Shown: positions 55,444-63,829 of the stretch, one piece after another | How the letters are laid out: every line of letters starts with the position of its first letter | Position numbering within the stretch: the stretch's first letter is position 1 | Origin: a bacterium | Lineage (GTDB): Bacteria > Arandabacterota > Arandabacteria > Arandabacterales > Arandabacteraceae | Length of the DNA stretch: 64,000 bases | Assembly: GCA_025774845.1 (NCBI GenBank) | Contig: JALGZP010000011.1 | Coordinates: 1-64,000 of the forward strand | Reading direction: 5' to 3' | The notes under the pieces: generated by a model | The model's input: only the letters and a program-made list of their open reading frames with translations | What the model was told of the DNA's origin: nothing | Database searches by the model: none | Position numbers and translations under genes: made by a program

Positions 55444-56373
55444 ATGGGAAGCAAGAAGGACAAGAAGATATCCATAGAGCACAGGACGAGCAAAGTCGAC
55501 ATCAACGATTTCGCAGGTCTGCCTGACGGCTTCTCCTGGTATGAAAACCTGAGGTCGATGATCCCCCGGATCCTGAGGGGGAAGGACATCGAAGATCTGA
55601 GTGAGCGAGTTGTGGGAGCGAGACGGAATGACAGACCGGTCGTCATCATGATGGGCGCGCATGTGGTAAAGTGCGGTCTTGGCGGTCTGATCTGCGAGCT
55701 GATGAGAAAGGGTGTGGTAACTGCGCTTGCGATGAACGGAGCCTGCGCCATCCATGACGTGGAAATCGCGTTGTGGGGTAAGACATCCGAGGACGTGGAA
55801 GCCGGTCTCGAGCATGGGACTTTCGGGATGACCGGGGAGACCAGTGCGTTCTTCAATGACGCCGCCTCCGCTTGCCTGCAGGATGATATCGGGTTCGGGA
55901 AGGCCATAGGCGAACAGCTGGCCCGGATGAGACCCGCCAATCCGGAGCTCAGCGTTATGGCAACGGCACACAACCTGGGCATCCCTGTGACGGTGCACGT
56001 GGCCATCGGCACCGATGTCGTGCACCAGCATGACGAGGCCGACGGGAAGGCAATCGGTGCAGGCACATTGATGGATTTCCGTACGTTTTCATCCCTGGTA
56101 GCGGATCTCAACGGGGGTGTGATACTCAATCTGGGTTCGGCTGTCATAATGCCCGAGGTGTTTCTCAAGGCCCTGGCCAGGGCCCGTAACGCGGGTTCCG
56201 CTCTCGGGGAGTTCACAACAGCCAATTTCGACATGTTTTCCCTCTATAGGCCCACGACAAGTGTTGTCAGGCGGCCGAAAGCAATGGGAGCAACCACCTT
56301 CAGTTTCCTGGGTCACCACGAGATTCTCCTGCCTGTATTTGTCGCTTCAGTGCTGTCCAGAACAAGCGGCTGA
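55444..56373 (+). CDS. Conserved protein of unknown function, possibly deoxyhypusine-synthase-like
   Basis: The 309-residue protein has no signal peptide and a Lys-rich start. It looks like a well-conserved soluble enzyme: MMGAHVVKCGLGGLICELM, LAMNGACAIHDVEIALWGKT, GTFGMTGETSAFFND, VTVHVAIGTDVVHQHDE, GGVILNLGSAVIMPEVFLKA and FTTANFDMF. Repeated Gly-rich strand-turn-helix patterns suggest a Rossmann-type fold, and the HD pair recalls deoxyhypusine synthase, but the family's lysine motif is not evident, so I do not assign that reaction. It is 15 bases after the DUF3108 gene. The long regulatory gap follows. Confidence 0.75.
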   Translation: MGSKKDKKISIEHRTSKVDINDFAGLPDGFSWYENLRSMIPRILRGKDIEDLSERVVGARRNDRPVVIMMGAHVVKCGLGGLICELMRKGVVTALAMNGACAIHDVEIALWGKTSEDVEAGLEHGTFGMTGETSAFFNDAASACLQDDIGFGKAIGEQLARMRPANPELSVMATAHNLGIPVTVHVAIGTDVVHQHDEADGKAIGAGTLMDFRTFSSLVADLNGGVILNLGSAVIMPEVFLKALARARNAGSALGEFTTANFDMFSLYRPTTSVVRRPKAMGATTFSFLGHHEILLPVFVASVLSRTSG

Positions 56374-56405
56374 GTGGCACGCAAATTGCCCTGTTTGACC
56401 CTATG

Positions 56406-56429
56406 TACGGGTGTTGACATCCACCCGTA
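56406..56429. repeat. Perfect 8-bp inverted repeat
   Basis: TACGGGTG (56406-56413) and CACCCGTA (56422-56429) flank ttgacatc. No T-run follows on either side. It lies about 150 bases upstream of the predicted transcription start, so it may be an operator or the remains of a terminator of the previous gene. Confidence 0.6.
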
Positions 56430-56471
56430 GACAGTTGACGTGGAGGAGTGTGGTTTAGTGACCCCCTGTAA

Positions 56472-56522
56472 AACAGCGGGATCGGCGGCTATTGCAATCT
56501 GCGAACAGCGGTTGCAATCTGC
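56472..56522 (+). repeat. Interleaved direct repeats upstream of the promoter
   Basis: TTGCAATCTGC occurs at 56492-56502 and 56512-56522, exactly 20 bases (about two helical turns) apart. AACAGCGG occurs at 56472-56479 and 56504-56511. With a start near 56572 the TTGCAATCTGC copies are centred near -75 and -55, where activators usually bind. Confidence 0.65.
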
Positions 56523-56536
56523 AGCACCGATGTTAC

Positions 56537-56565
56537 TTGACTTAGCAGAACTTATGTGCTATACT
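56537..56565 (+). promoter_or_regulatory. Strong sigma-70-type promoter of the exopolysaccharide operon
   Basis: TTGACT (56537-56542), a 17-base spacer and TATACT (56560-56565) match the consensus at 10 of 12 positions. The predicted start near 56572 leaves a leader of about 185 bases before the GTG at 56758. Confidence 0.7.
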
Positions 56566-56705
56566 AAAAAAGTAATTAGGAGTGAAAGGAGTGGTTTCAG
56601 AGGTAAGCTTGCTACAGACAAAGCAGTAAAATTCGTTAGAACGACAGGATCGAACAGGTGTCTGATGGCAAGTTTACAGTGCACAGAGACAAAGTCAGAC
56701 TTTGA

Positions 56706-56740
56706 CGGGATGATGCTTTCGCATTGTTCCGGTTTTTTTT
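56706..56740 (+). terminator. Leader terminator (probable attenuator) before the Wza-like gene
   Basis: CGGGATGATGC (56706-56716) pairs with GCATTGTTCCG (56721-56731) around the loop TTTC: 11 pairs, three of them G-U. One G and eight T's (56733-56740) follow. The ribosome-binding site AGGAGG comes only five bases after the T-run. A second hairpin, CAAAG-tcaga-CTTTG (56690-56704), lies immediately upstream. This arrangement fits conditional termination in the leader. Confidence 0.6.
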
Positions 56741-56757
56741 GATACAGGAGGACTGAA

Positions 56758-57510
56758 GTGAAACGATCGATCGCCATCTTGCTCGCGTGCCTGGCCCTTG
56801 CCGCCGGTTGTGGCGGATCCAAACCCGAACTTGAGCTGGATACGGTACCTGAGCCGACCCCAGTTGAGCAGGCCGAAGTTGAAATCCGAATGCCGGAGCG
56901 CCAGCCTTATACATTCGTGGCCGGGGATGCTTTCGCCCTCCGGTTCTTCTATTACCCTCAGCATAATGTTGAAGTCGTAATCAGACCTGATGGGATGGTC
57001 ACGATTCCCCTCCTGGGAGAGGTGATGGTTGAGGGGATGAAACCCACTGAACTTGAGGCTATCGTCAGAGCTCGCTACGCTGAGGCTGTGGCGGAACCTG
57101 AGGTCGCCGTCATAGTCTCTCAATTCGCTGATCAGACCGTATTTGTCTTTGGTGAGGTCAAGAGGCCGGGGGCATACCCTCTGCAAGGCAGTATGACCGT
57201 GGTTGATGCGGTCGCACGGGCCGGTGGTATTGCAGTGACCGGGAATGCAGGAAGCGTGATCCTGATGAGGAGAAACGGGGCCGAGGAGTACAGCGGCCGG
57301 AAGGTGGATCTCGACGCGGTCATAAGCGAGGAAGGGACAGAGCGCATCCACCTTATGCCCAGCGATGTGATCTTTGTGCCTATGACGGCGATCGCCAAGG
57401 TCGATCTATTTGTCGAACAGTACTTCAAGAACTTGTCTCCGGCATTACTGTTCTATTTATATGTGAATGATGTGGCAACCAGAGAAGGCAGTGTGATCAT
57501 CAGGAATTAG
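56758..57510 (+). CDS. Polysaccharide export lipoprotein, Wza-like
   Basis: The 250-residue outer-membrane lipoprotein has the signal KRSIAILLACLALAAGC with an AAGC lipobox (Cys19). A poly-export domain follows (about 50-130; YTFVAGDAFALRFFYYPQHN, RPDGMVTIPLLGEVMVEGM) and then one SLBB domain (about 128-215; VFVFGEVKRPGAYPLQGSMT). It forms the outer-membrane part of a capsule or exopolysaccharide conduit. It is shorter than E. coli Wza, with fewer SLBB domains. It starts with GTG behind AGGAGG and is the first gene of the operon. Confidence 0.92.
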   Translation: MKRSIAILLACLALAAGCGGSKPELELDTVPEPTPVEQAEVEIRMPERQPYTFVAGDAFALRFFYYPQHNVEVVIRPDGMVTIPLLGEVMVEGMKPTELEAIVRARYAEAVAEPEVAVIVSQFADQTVFVFGEVKRPGAYPLQGSMTVVDAVARAGGIAVTGNAGSVILMRRNGAEEYSGRKVDLDAVISEEGTERIHLMPSDVIFVPMTAIAKVDLFVEQYFKNLSPALLFYLYVNDVATREGSVIIRN

Positions 57511-57544
57511 GGGAAAACGTCATAATCATGAATGGAGTGACGTC

Positions 57545-58978
57545 ATGACAGGAAACGGTTCAGGTGGGAGTCAGATTTCAGCACGAGAGATACTTACCGT
57601 CATTTTCAGACGGAAGGTTCCTATCATTCTCTGTGCGATCGTGGTAGCCGCGGCAGCGCTCAGTGCCGCGTCTCGAACAACGTCTGTCTATCAGGCCACG
57701 GCGAAGGTGTTGCTGAGAAGGACCGGTGCGCACCCGCTTGCGACCTCGTGGACGCCTTTCTACGGTCTCGAGGAGGAGATGAACACCGAGGTCGAGCTTG
57801 TCAACACCGCAACCGTATTGGATCATGCCGTGGATATACTCCGTGATGAGAACGTCCGTGTCCACGTAGCAGTCGCTGACAGCCAGGTCACTAGAGAGCC
57901 GACCGTTGGCGATCTCAGGGCGGGTATCGATGCCTACCCTGTGGAGATGTCAAACGTGATGTTGATCCGTTACACGGGGGCCGACCCGGCCTTCGTTGGT
58001 GAAGCGGCAAACGCAGTCGCGAAGGCATATGTCGAATACCGCGCACAGGTGAGGAAATCGGGTGATATGAAGAACTTCTTTGAGGACCAGCTGGCGGTAC
58101 TCGAAGGCAGGCTTATGGGCCTGATAGAGAGCGAGCTCGAGCTGAGGAAACAGGGTGAGATCTATGACCTTGAATGGCAATACCAGACCGCGATCTCCCG
58201 GAGCAGCGAACTAAGGGAGACCTGGGCCGATGTCAAGAGCAAGAGGATCGCCGAGGAAGAGAAACTCCGTCTGATAAAGAGCAGGCTCGAAGACGATCCG
58301 GATATCATGGTTCCGTTTTCCGACATTCTGAGATCCGGACTTGGCGCAGAGATGATGTCGGAGTACTGGCGACTGAAGGGAAAACGCGACGAGAAGGCGA
58401 CATACCTGACGGAGTCTAATCACGAGGTCAAGATGCTGGACATCCGGATCGAGAAGATGAGGGGGAGGTTCCGGGAGGAAGTCGACCGCCGGATAAAGGA
58501 GAAGGAGTTCCTGATAGAGGATCTCAAGGCTGAAGAGAACGGATTCGCGGTCCTGGTACAGGAGCTAGAGGAGGCACTGAGACAGACTCCCAAAGAGGTT
58601 GCACAGATTGAGCACCTGAAGAGAGAGATTCATTTCACATACACTCATTACGACAAGGTTCTCGACAAGATGTTGGATGCGGTGGCTGCCGAGGCCGACG
58701 ACATAAGAATTGCGAATGCCAAGGTCATCAGTCCTGCTATTGCACGTAGCACCAGGGCCGGCCAGATGCAGGGTGTTTACGTCGCGTTCTCAATTATGCT
58801 TGGCATAACGCTGGGTATCGGTTTCGGGTTCCTGCTTGAGAACCTCGATCACTCGGTGAAATCCGCAGCCGACGTTGAAGACGACATCGGGGTTCCGCTT
58901 CTTGGCTCGATACCTCAGAGCCGGAAGATGGCCGGATTGACGAACAGGGTCGACAGGACATTCGGAAAGGATTCGTAA
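57545..58978 (+). CDS. Wzz/GumC-type chain-length determinant (polysaccharide co-polymerase)
   Basis: The 477-residue inner-membrane protein has two transmembrane helices (about 22-42 and 413-436) around a large periplasmic coiled-coil domain (about 170-380; rich in Glu, Lys and Arg). The second helix is followed by a short cytoplasmic end with DDIGVPLLGSIPQ, which usually contacts or continues into a BY-kinase. It controls chain length and export together with the kinase encoded next. There is no fused kinase domain; the kinase-like protein is separate, as in Gram-positive systems. Confidence 0.92.
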   Translation: MTGNGSGGSQISAREILTVIFRRKVPIILCAIVVAAAALSAASRTTSVYQATAKVLLRRTGAHPLATSWTPFYGLEEEMNTEVELVNTATVLDHAVDILRDENVRVHVAVADSQVTREPTVGDLRAGIDAYPVEMSNVMLIRYTGADPAFVGEAANAVAKAYVEYRAQVRKSGDMKNFFEDQLAVLEGRLMGLIESELELRKQGEIYDLEWQYQTAISRSSELRETWADVKSKRIAEEEKLRLIKSRLEDDPDIMVPFSDILRSGLGAEMMSEYWRLKGKRDEKATYLTESNHEVKMLDIRIEKMRGRFREEVDRRIKEKEFLIEDLKAEENGFAVLVQELEEALRQTPKEVAQIEHLKREIHFTYTHYDKVLDKMLDAVAAEADDIRIANAKVISPAIARSTRAGQMQGVYVAFSIMLGITLGIGFGFLLENLDHSVKSAADVEDDIGVPLLGSIPQSRKMAGLTNRVDRTFGKDS

Positions 58979-58989
58979 CGAGGGTTTAA

Positions 58990-59682
58990 ATGGGAGATCG
59001 CAAGAAGAAAGGCAATACCCCGGATAAGGGATCGCAGAAATCAGCGGGACGGATCTTGTCCGAACAGGCTCTCTCTTATTACCGGGGACTGATCGGACAG
59101 ATCGAAATCGCATTACCCCGGCAGTCCTCGCGAGTCCTGCTGGTTTCGAGCTCGCTGGCGGGAGAGGGAACGACTGAGACGGTGGTCGGCCTGGGGCTGA
59201 CGCTTGCCGTGGCGTTGGGCAAGAAGACAGCCGTAATCGACTGCAATACTCATCATCCGGACTTGCACACGAGGTTCGGGACGCAGAAAGAGGGCGTGAG
59301 CGAGTATCTTCACGGTGAGATCCCCATCGAGCAGGCTCTGGTGAACACCACCGTTCCCAACCTGCATATAATGCCGCTCGGTGAGCATTTCGAGACTCTC
59401 TCTGCATACGACAAAGGGGATCTGGAGACATTCATTTCAGTCCTTCGGGAAAAGTTCGACTATGTGCTTGTCGATTCGGCGCCCGTGGGAACCAACCCGG
59501 AGTCGGTTGCCCTGTGTGACAAAGTCGATGCAGTAGTCCTGGTTGTCAAACACGGCAAGACCCGACGCGAAGTGGTCATGAGAACCAAAGAGATAATCGA
59601 GAGGGCCGGTGGCAGACTGCTTGGAGTAGTGTTCAACAAGAGGACTTTTCCTATACCGGGCTTCGTCTACAACAGATTGTAG
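58990..59682 (+). CDS. CpsD/CapB-like BY-kinase homologue with degenerate ATP site
   Basis: The 230-residue protein has the MinD/BY-kinase fold. The order of motifs is clear: LLVSSSLAGEGTTETVVGL for Walker A, TAVIDCNTHHPDLHTRFG for Walker A', and FDYVLVDSAPVGTNPES for Walker B. The Walker A lysine (GEGKST in the family) is Thr61, and the second Asp of Walker A' is Asn86. There is no C-terminal Tyr cluster, only Tyr228 near the end. It is probably not an active tyrosine kinase, and may regulate the Wzz-like partner by binding. It starts 12 bases after that gene. Confidence 0.88.
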   Translation: MGDRKKKGNTPDKGSQKSAGRILSEQALSYYRGLIGQIEIALPRQSSRVLLVSSSLAGEGTTETVVGLGLTLAVALGKKTAVIDCNTHHPDLHTRFGTQKEGVSEYLHGEIPIEQALVNTTVPNLHIMPLGEHFETLSAYDKGDLETFISVLREKFDYVLVDSAPVGTNPESVALCDKVDAVVLVVKHGKTRREVVMRTKEIIERAGGRLLGVVFNKRTFPIPGFVYNRL

Positions 59683-59712
59683 CAGTGCTCCTGCGGGGGG
59701 GAGGGGCATTTC

Positions 59713-61224
59713 TTGATACATAGACTGAGTTCTAGGAGCGTGGAGGCACTCCTGAAACTGTTTCTGGTTACGGCCGTCGTGATCGGCGTCGCCTTGCGTT
59801 ATGTGCACTTGGGAAGGCAGAGTCTCTGGGTCGATGAGATGCTGACAATCATGAACTCACACATCGGGACTCCGATGGCTGCGTCGGATGTGTTCCGGAA
59901 TCTTCAGGGCCCGATGGTCTCGCTGATGATGCACCTCTGGGGTGCGATCGGGTCCGGAGAGGCATTCCTGCGCCTGCCGTTTGCACTGGCGGGCGGTTTC
60001 ACGGTCGTCGCAGTATTCTACCTGGCCAGACGCCTCGTGGGCACGTGGGCTTCCCTGCATACAACGTTCTTCGTGGCGATCTCGCCCATGCTGCTCTGGT
60101 ATTCACAAGAGGTGAGAGGCTACGCATTTGTGGTTCTCTTCGGCGTACTGATGACATACTTCCTTGTCAGATGGATGGCCAGGCCGTCGACGAGAGATCT
60201 TGTTCTCTATGGACTGTTCCTGTTTGCCGCACTCGTCTCTAATCTGAGCGCGGCTTTTATCGCATTCGCCCATTTCCTCTATCTGTTGCTCACACCGTCG
60301 AGAAGGAGGTTGCTCGGCAAGTGGATCGTTGCGATCTTCGTTGTCCTCCTGGTCTTCTCACCATGGGTTCGTGAGATAATGGTGCGAGTACATCCCGAAA
60401 AGGTGGTTACAGGTGATACGGGAACACCTTTGAGAGGCGGTGCCGAGCTTTCCGCCATGGTCGTACCATACTCCTTTTTCGCATACAGTGTGGGTTATTC
60501 CCTGGGGCCCTCGCTCAGGGATCTTAAGACGAGAAGAGCCGAAGCAATCAGGGAGAATATCCACTGGATTGCACTGGCCGCTGCAGTGTTTGCCATACCG
60601 GGGATCGTAGGCATCAGGAGCCTGCTCCGCACCAAACCGAATCTCCTGCTGCTGCTCGTTCTGTGGCTTGCAGTGCCGTTTCTGGCCATCATCGCTTTAG
60701 TCATTGGGAATGTGAAGGTCTTCACGCCGAGGTATGCGCTTGTCGCTTTTCCCGCGTACGCTCTGATTATAGGGCAGGGGCTTTCCGTTATCTCCAGGAC
60801 ACGGTTCTGGGTCCTTACCGTGATCCTGGCCGGTCTCTTGAGCATATCGATGTACAACTATTTCACCTCGCCAGTCTACGGCAAGGACGATGCGAGGTCG
60901 GCGGCGCGGTTCATCGCCGAAGACTTGAGGGAGAAAGACGTTGTCGCAGGTGTGTACACCGCGGAGCCGCTGATGCACTATCTCAAGGGGACGGCAGAGG
61001 TGGAGACCTTCGGCGCGGACGATATTAGTTCTCCTGAAAACATGGCCGCACGCTGCCGGTCGATCTCCGAGGGGGCCGGCCGGGTCTGGCTGAGCCTGTG
61101 CACTGAATGGCTTGTCGATCCGGACGGAAACATCCGGCGCTGGTTCGACGTCAACATGGATCTCGTGGCATTACATGATTTTCCGGGTATTCGACTCTGT
61201 CTTTACGAGAAACGGAGTGAATAG
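59713..61224 (+). CDS. GT39-type integral membrane glycosyltransferase
   Basis: The 503-residue protein has about 11 transmembrane helices and an early extracytoplasmic loop with the acidic pair SLWVDEMLTI, the catalytic feature of GT-C enzymes such as ArnT and protein mannosyltransferases. A second loop reads WYSQEVRGYAF. It would use a polyprenyl-linked sugar and work at the outer face of the inner membrane. The acceptor is unknown; position in the operon suggests the exopolysaccharide. It begins with TTG behind a purine-rich GGGGGGAGGGG, with the C-terminus in a soluble domain. Confidence 0.85.
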   Translation: MIHRLSSRSVEALLKLFLVTAVVIGVALRYVHLGRQSLWVDEMLTIMNSHIGTPMAASDVFRNLQGPMVSLMMHLWGAIGSGEAFLRLPFALAGGFTVVAVFYLARRLVGTWASLHTTFFVAISPMLLWYSQEVRGYAFVVLFGVLMTYFLVRWMARPSTRDLVLYGLFLFAALVSNLSAAFIAFAHFLYLLLTPSRRRLLGKWIVAIFVVLLVFSPWVREIMVRVHPEKVVTGDTGTPLRGGAELSAMVVPYSFFAYSVGYSLGPSLRDLKTRRAEAIRENIHWIALAAAVFAIPGIVGIRSLLRTKPNLLLLLVLWLAVPFLAIIALVIGNVKVFTPRYALVAFPAYALIIGQGLSVISRTRFWVLTVILAGLLSISMYNYFTSPVYGKDDARSAARFIAEDLREKDVVAGVYTAEPLMHYLKGTAEVETFGADDISSPENMAARCRSISEGAGRVWLSLCTEWLVDPDGNIRRWFDVNMDLVALHDFPGIRLCLYEKRSE

Positions 61225-61227
61225 GAA

Positions 61228-62739
61228 TTGAAGGCACTGGTACAGAGAGCAGAGGGCTTCAAGGCGCCGGTCATGTTCATAGTTCTCGCGGTGCTTTCCA
61301 TGGCCATAGGCGTACTCGCGGGTTCTCGTGCAAGTTTTGACTTCAAGACCTTCTTTTACACCGTGGTACTCTCCAATGTCCTTGTAATTGCATACCTTCT
61401 ACTGATCAAGAACATGGCCTACGGGGTACTTATATACCTCTACTCGCTGATCTTCCTGAACTACTACTGGCGGATCGTGATTCCGGGCACCTGGCCCGAC
61501 ATTGACATTCCGCGGCTCGTGTTTGTATTCATCTGGGTGATCTTCCTGCTTGAGATCGCAGTGGGGGGGAGACGCCTGTTGCCCAGAACCAGGATCGAGC
61601 CGGTGATGATGGCTATGGTTGCCGCCATACTGATCTCGATGAATACCAACGGGCAGGTGTTTATACGGCAGATGTTGAACGGGTTCGCCATTCCGTATGC
61701 GATGTTCATCATCGCCAAGAACGTGTTCACCACACGGGACGGGCTTACGAAGTTCTTACGCTGGCTTTCCATCCCGTTGTCAATATACTTCCCCGTCAAT
61801 CACATGTTTGAGCATTACAGAATCACCGCACTGGTCTTTCCCAAGTTTATTCTCAACCCTGCGATTTCCGGCCGGGAGGTGTTCTGGGGCGAAAGGACCA
61901 TGGGTGTCTTTCTTCAGCCCTCGGTGACGGGTATGGCGATGGTATCGATGTTCGTGCTCAGTCTTTACAGTCTTTCAAGGATGAGGGGCGCCGTGGCGAG
62001 GATCTTGCCGTGGTTCCTGACCGGCGTGACACCGGTCGCGGTCTTCTTCAGTTACACAAGATCCGTTTATCTCGGCTTCTTCTTCGCGATGATGGCGCTC
62101 ATCCTGTTCTCACGTAAATTGAAGGTCTACGCCCTGGTCATCGTTGTTGCAATAGCGCTTGGGGTTATGGGTAACTGGTCGAATGTTACAAGCGAGGACC
62201 GGAGTGCCGGCGGCATCGGGACAAAATCTACCGCGATAGGAAGGCTCACACTTCTGCAGGCATCGATGTCGATGTTTGTCGACCGCCCGCTTTTCGGGGT
62301 GGGATTTCAGAACTTCAGGAAGTACGCAGAGCCGTACGTCCGGCAGGTCAGGACAACGGTGCTGGGGTACCGCGAGTCATGGATCGGCAAGGGCATAAGC
62401 CAGCACAATCACTTCCTGAGTATCCTTACCGAAACAGGTTTGATGGGAGTCATCCCGCTTCTTCTTGTCTGGTTCTTCGTATTGCAGGGCGTAATACGTG
62501 CGCGATCGGCGACCTCAGTCATGTACGATTCCGACTTCGTCGTAGTTGTCTTGGCAGTATTCGCGCAGTACCTGACCGCTTCCATGTTTATGGAGCCTAG
62601 ATGGTTTGAGTTCATGAATACCCTACCGTATCTACTTGCCGGCATTGTAGTCGGCGGATACCAGAGAGCAACGCTGCCGGGACTTAACGGCGGCATGGCA
62701 GGTGAAAGGAGTGTACCACGTGAAGGTCCCGTTCGTTGA
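61228..62739 (+). CDS. O-antigen ligase/polymerase family protein (Wzy_C)
   Basis: The 503-residue protein has 11-12 transmembrane helices and the large periplasmic loop of the Wzy/WaaL family, with GRLTLLQASMSMFVDRPLFG and the motif GVGFQNFRKY followed by ISQHNHFLSILTETGLMG, holding the conserved His. It either polymerises repeat units (Wzy) or ligates chains to lipid A core (WaaL); the operon with Wza- and Wzz-like proteins favours Wzy. It starts with TTG three bases after the GT39 gene. Confidence 0.88.
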   Translation: MKALVQRAEGFKAPVMFIVLAVLSMAIGVLAGSRASFDFKTFFYTVVLSNVLVIAYLLLIKNMAYGVLIYLYSLIFLNYYWRIVIPGTWPDIDIPRLVFVFIWVIFLLEIAVGGRRLLPRTRIEPVMMAMVAAILISMNTNGQVFIRQMLNGFAIPYAMFIIAKNVFTTRDGLTKFLRWLSIPLSIYFPVNHMFEHYRITALVFPKFILNPAISGREVFWGERTMGVFLQPSVTGMAMVSMFVLSLYSLSRMRGAVARILPWFLTGVTPVAVFFSYTRSVYLGFFFAMMALILFSRKLKVYALVIVVAIALGVMGNWSNVTSEDRSAGGIGTKSTAIGRLTLLQASMSMFVDRPLFGVGFQNFRKYAEPYVRQVRTTVLGYRESWIGKGISQHNHFLSILTETGLMGVIPLLLVWFFVLQGVIRARSATSVMYDSDFVVVVLAVFAQYLTASMFMEPRWFEFMNTLPYLLAGIVVGGYQRATLPGLNGGMAGERSVPREGPVR

Positions 62740-63829
62740 CCTCAAGGCGCAATACGCGGCCATGAAGGAGGAAATCCACGCATCGATCATGGAGGTTGTC
62801 GAGAACACAGCATTTGTGGGCGGCAAGTACGTTGATCAATTCGAGAAGGATTTCGCGGAGTTCTGTGGATGCAAGTATGCGGTCGGGATGAGCTCGGGCA
62901 CTTCGGCTCTGCAGCTGGCGCTTCTCGGGCTGGGTGTAAAGCCCGGTGACGAGGTCATAACCGCAGCCAACACTTTCATAGCCACCACGGAAGCCATAAC
63001 CCACGCAGGGTGTTCCATCAGTCTTGTCGATGCCGATGCCGGAAACTTCAACATAGATCCGGCGCTCATTGAGGCGGCGATCACAGAGCGGACCAAGGTC
63101 CTTATCCCGGTTCACCTGTACGGTCAGACAGCGGACATGGATGCGGTCATGGAGATCGCGAAGAAACACAACCTCCTGGTGTTGGAGGACGCAGCTCAAG
63201 CCCAGGGTGCAGAATACAAGGGTAAGATGGCGGGCTCGCTGGGTGATGCCGCTTCGTTCAGCTTCTATCCTGCTAAGAACCTTGGCGCTTACGGTGATGC
63301 CGGCATCGTGGTCACAAACGATGAGGCGGTAGCCGACCGGGTGCGGCTGTTCTCCAATCACGGCAGACGGAGCGCCACCGATCACTCGGTTGAGGGTTTC
63401 AATGAGAGGCTTGACGGCATCCAGGCGGCGGTCCTTAGCACGAAGCTGCCAAGGCTTCAGAAGTGGAATGACTTAAGACGGGAGGCTGCGGATCGTTACA
63501 ACACGCTACTGAGCGGTCTTGACGTCGTCACACCTGGAGAGATGTCCTATGCAAAACATATATATCACCTCTATGTGATCAGGATCCGTGAGCGGGACAA
63601 GGTGAGGGAGACCATGGCCGAAAAGGGAGTAGGCTGTGGTATGCACTACCCGATACCCATACACCTGCTTGACGCATACAAGCGACTCGGAAAGTCCGCG
63701 GGTTCGTATCCTGTGACCGAGAAGGTCGCTTCTGAGATTCTCTCGCTGCCGATATTCCCGGAGATTACGCCGGAGCAGCAGGAGTACGTTGCACAGTCGT
63801 TGGCTGAGGTCCTTGAAAAGGTAGGATAG
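62720..63829 (+). CDS. DegT/DnrJ/EryC1/StrS family sugar aminotransferase
   Basis: The 369-residue PLP enzyme has FVDLKAQYAAMKEEI at the start, GMSSGTSALQLAL, ITAANTFIATTEAITHAG, VLEDAAQAQGAEYKG, and the PLP-binding Lys in FSFYPAKNLGAYGDAG. It transfers an amino group to a keto nucleotide sugar (as WbpE, FdtB or QdtB do), supplying an aminosugar for the polysaccharide. GTG 62720 follows AAGGAG by eight bases; a GTG 18 bases upstream is the alternative. It overlaps the previous gene by 20 bases. Its partner dehydrogenase or epimerase is not in the window. Confidence 0.92.
   Translation: MKVPFVDLKAQYAAMKEEIHASIMEVVENTAFVGGKYVDQFEKDFAEFCGCKYAVGMSSGTSALQLALLGLGVKPGDEVITAANTFIATTEAITHAGCSISLVDADAGNFNIDPALIEAAITERTKVLIPVHLYGQTADMDAVMEIAKKHNLLVLEDAAQAQGAEYKGKMAGSLGDAASFSFYPAKNLGAYGDAGIVVTNDEAVADRVRLFSNHGRRSATDHSVEGFNERLDGIQAAVLSTKLPRLQKWNDLRREAADRYNTLLSGLDVVTPGEMSYAKHIYHLYVIRIRERDKVRETMAEKGVGCGMHYPIPIHLLDAYKRLGKSAGSYPVTEKVASEILSLPIFPEITPEQQEYVAQSLAEVLEKVG

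Larger units (their letters stand above)
56374..56757. other. 384-bp intergenic region upstream of the exopolysaccharide operon
   Basis: No gene is supported here; a 100-codon frame at 56440-56742 runs through the promoter and terminator-like hairpin and lacks a ribosome site. The stretch is clearly richer in A and T than the genes around it. It contains, in order, an inverted repeat, two interleaved pairs of direct repeats, a promoter, and a hairpin with a T-run, each listed separately. Confidence 0.8.

Noticed and set aside
56440-56742. A 100-codon plus-strand frame in the gap before the exopolysaccharide operon
   Set aside because: It runs through the promoter boxes and the leader hairpin, has no family features, and ends in the T-run.
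56572-56757. A known riboswitch (for example c-di-GMP GEMM) in the exopolysaccharide leader
   Set aside because: I could not find the conserved core of any class I know; only the terminator-like hairpin is supported.
62720-63829. GnnB, partner of the Gfo/Idh gene near lpxA
   Set aside because: The aminotransferase is 24 kb away in a polysaccharide operon with its own promoter; family membership alone does not link the two.
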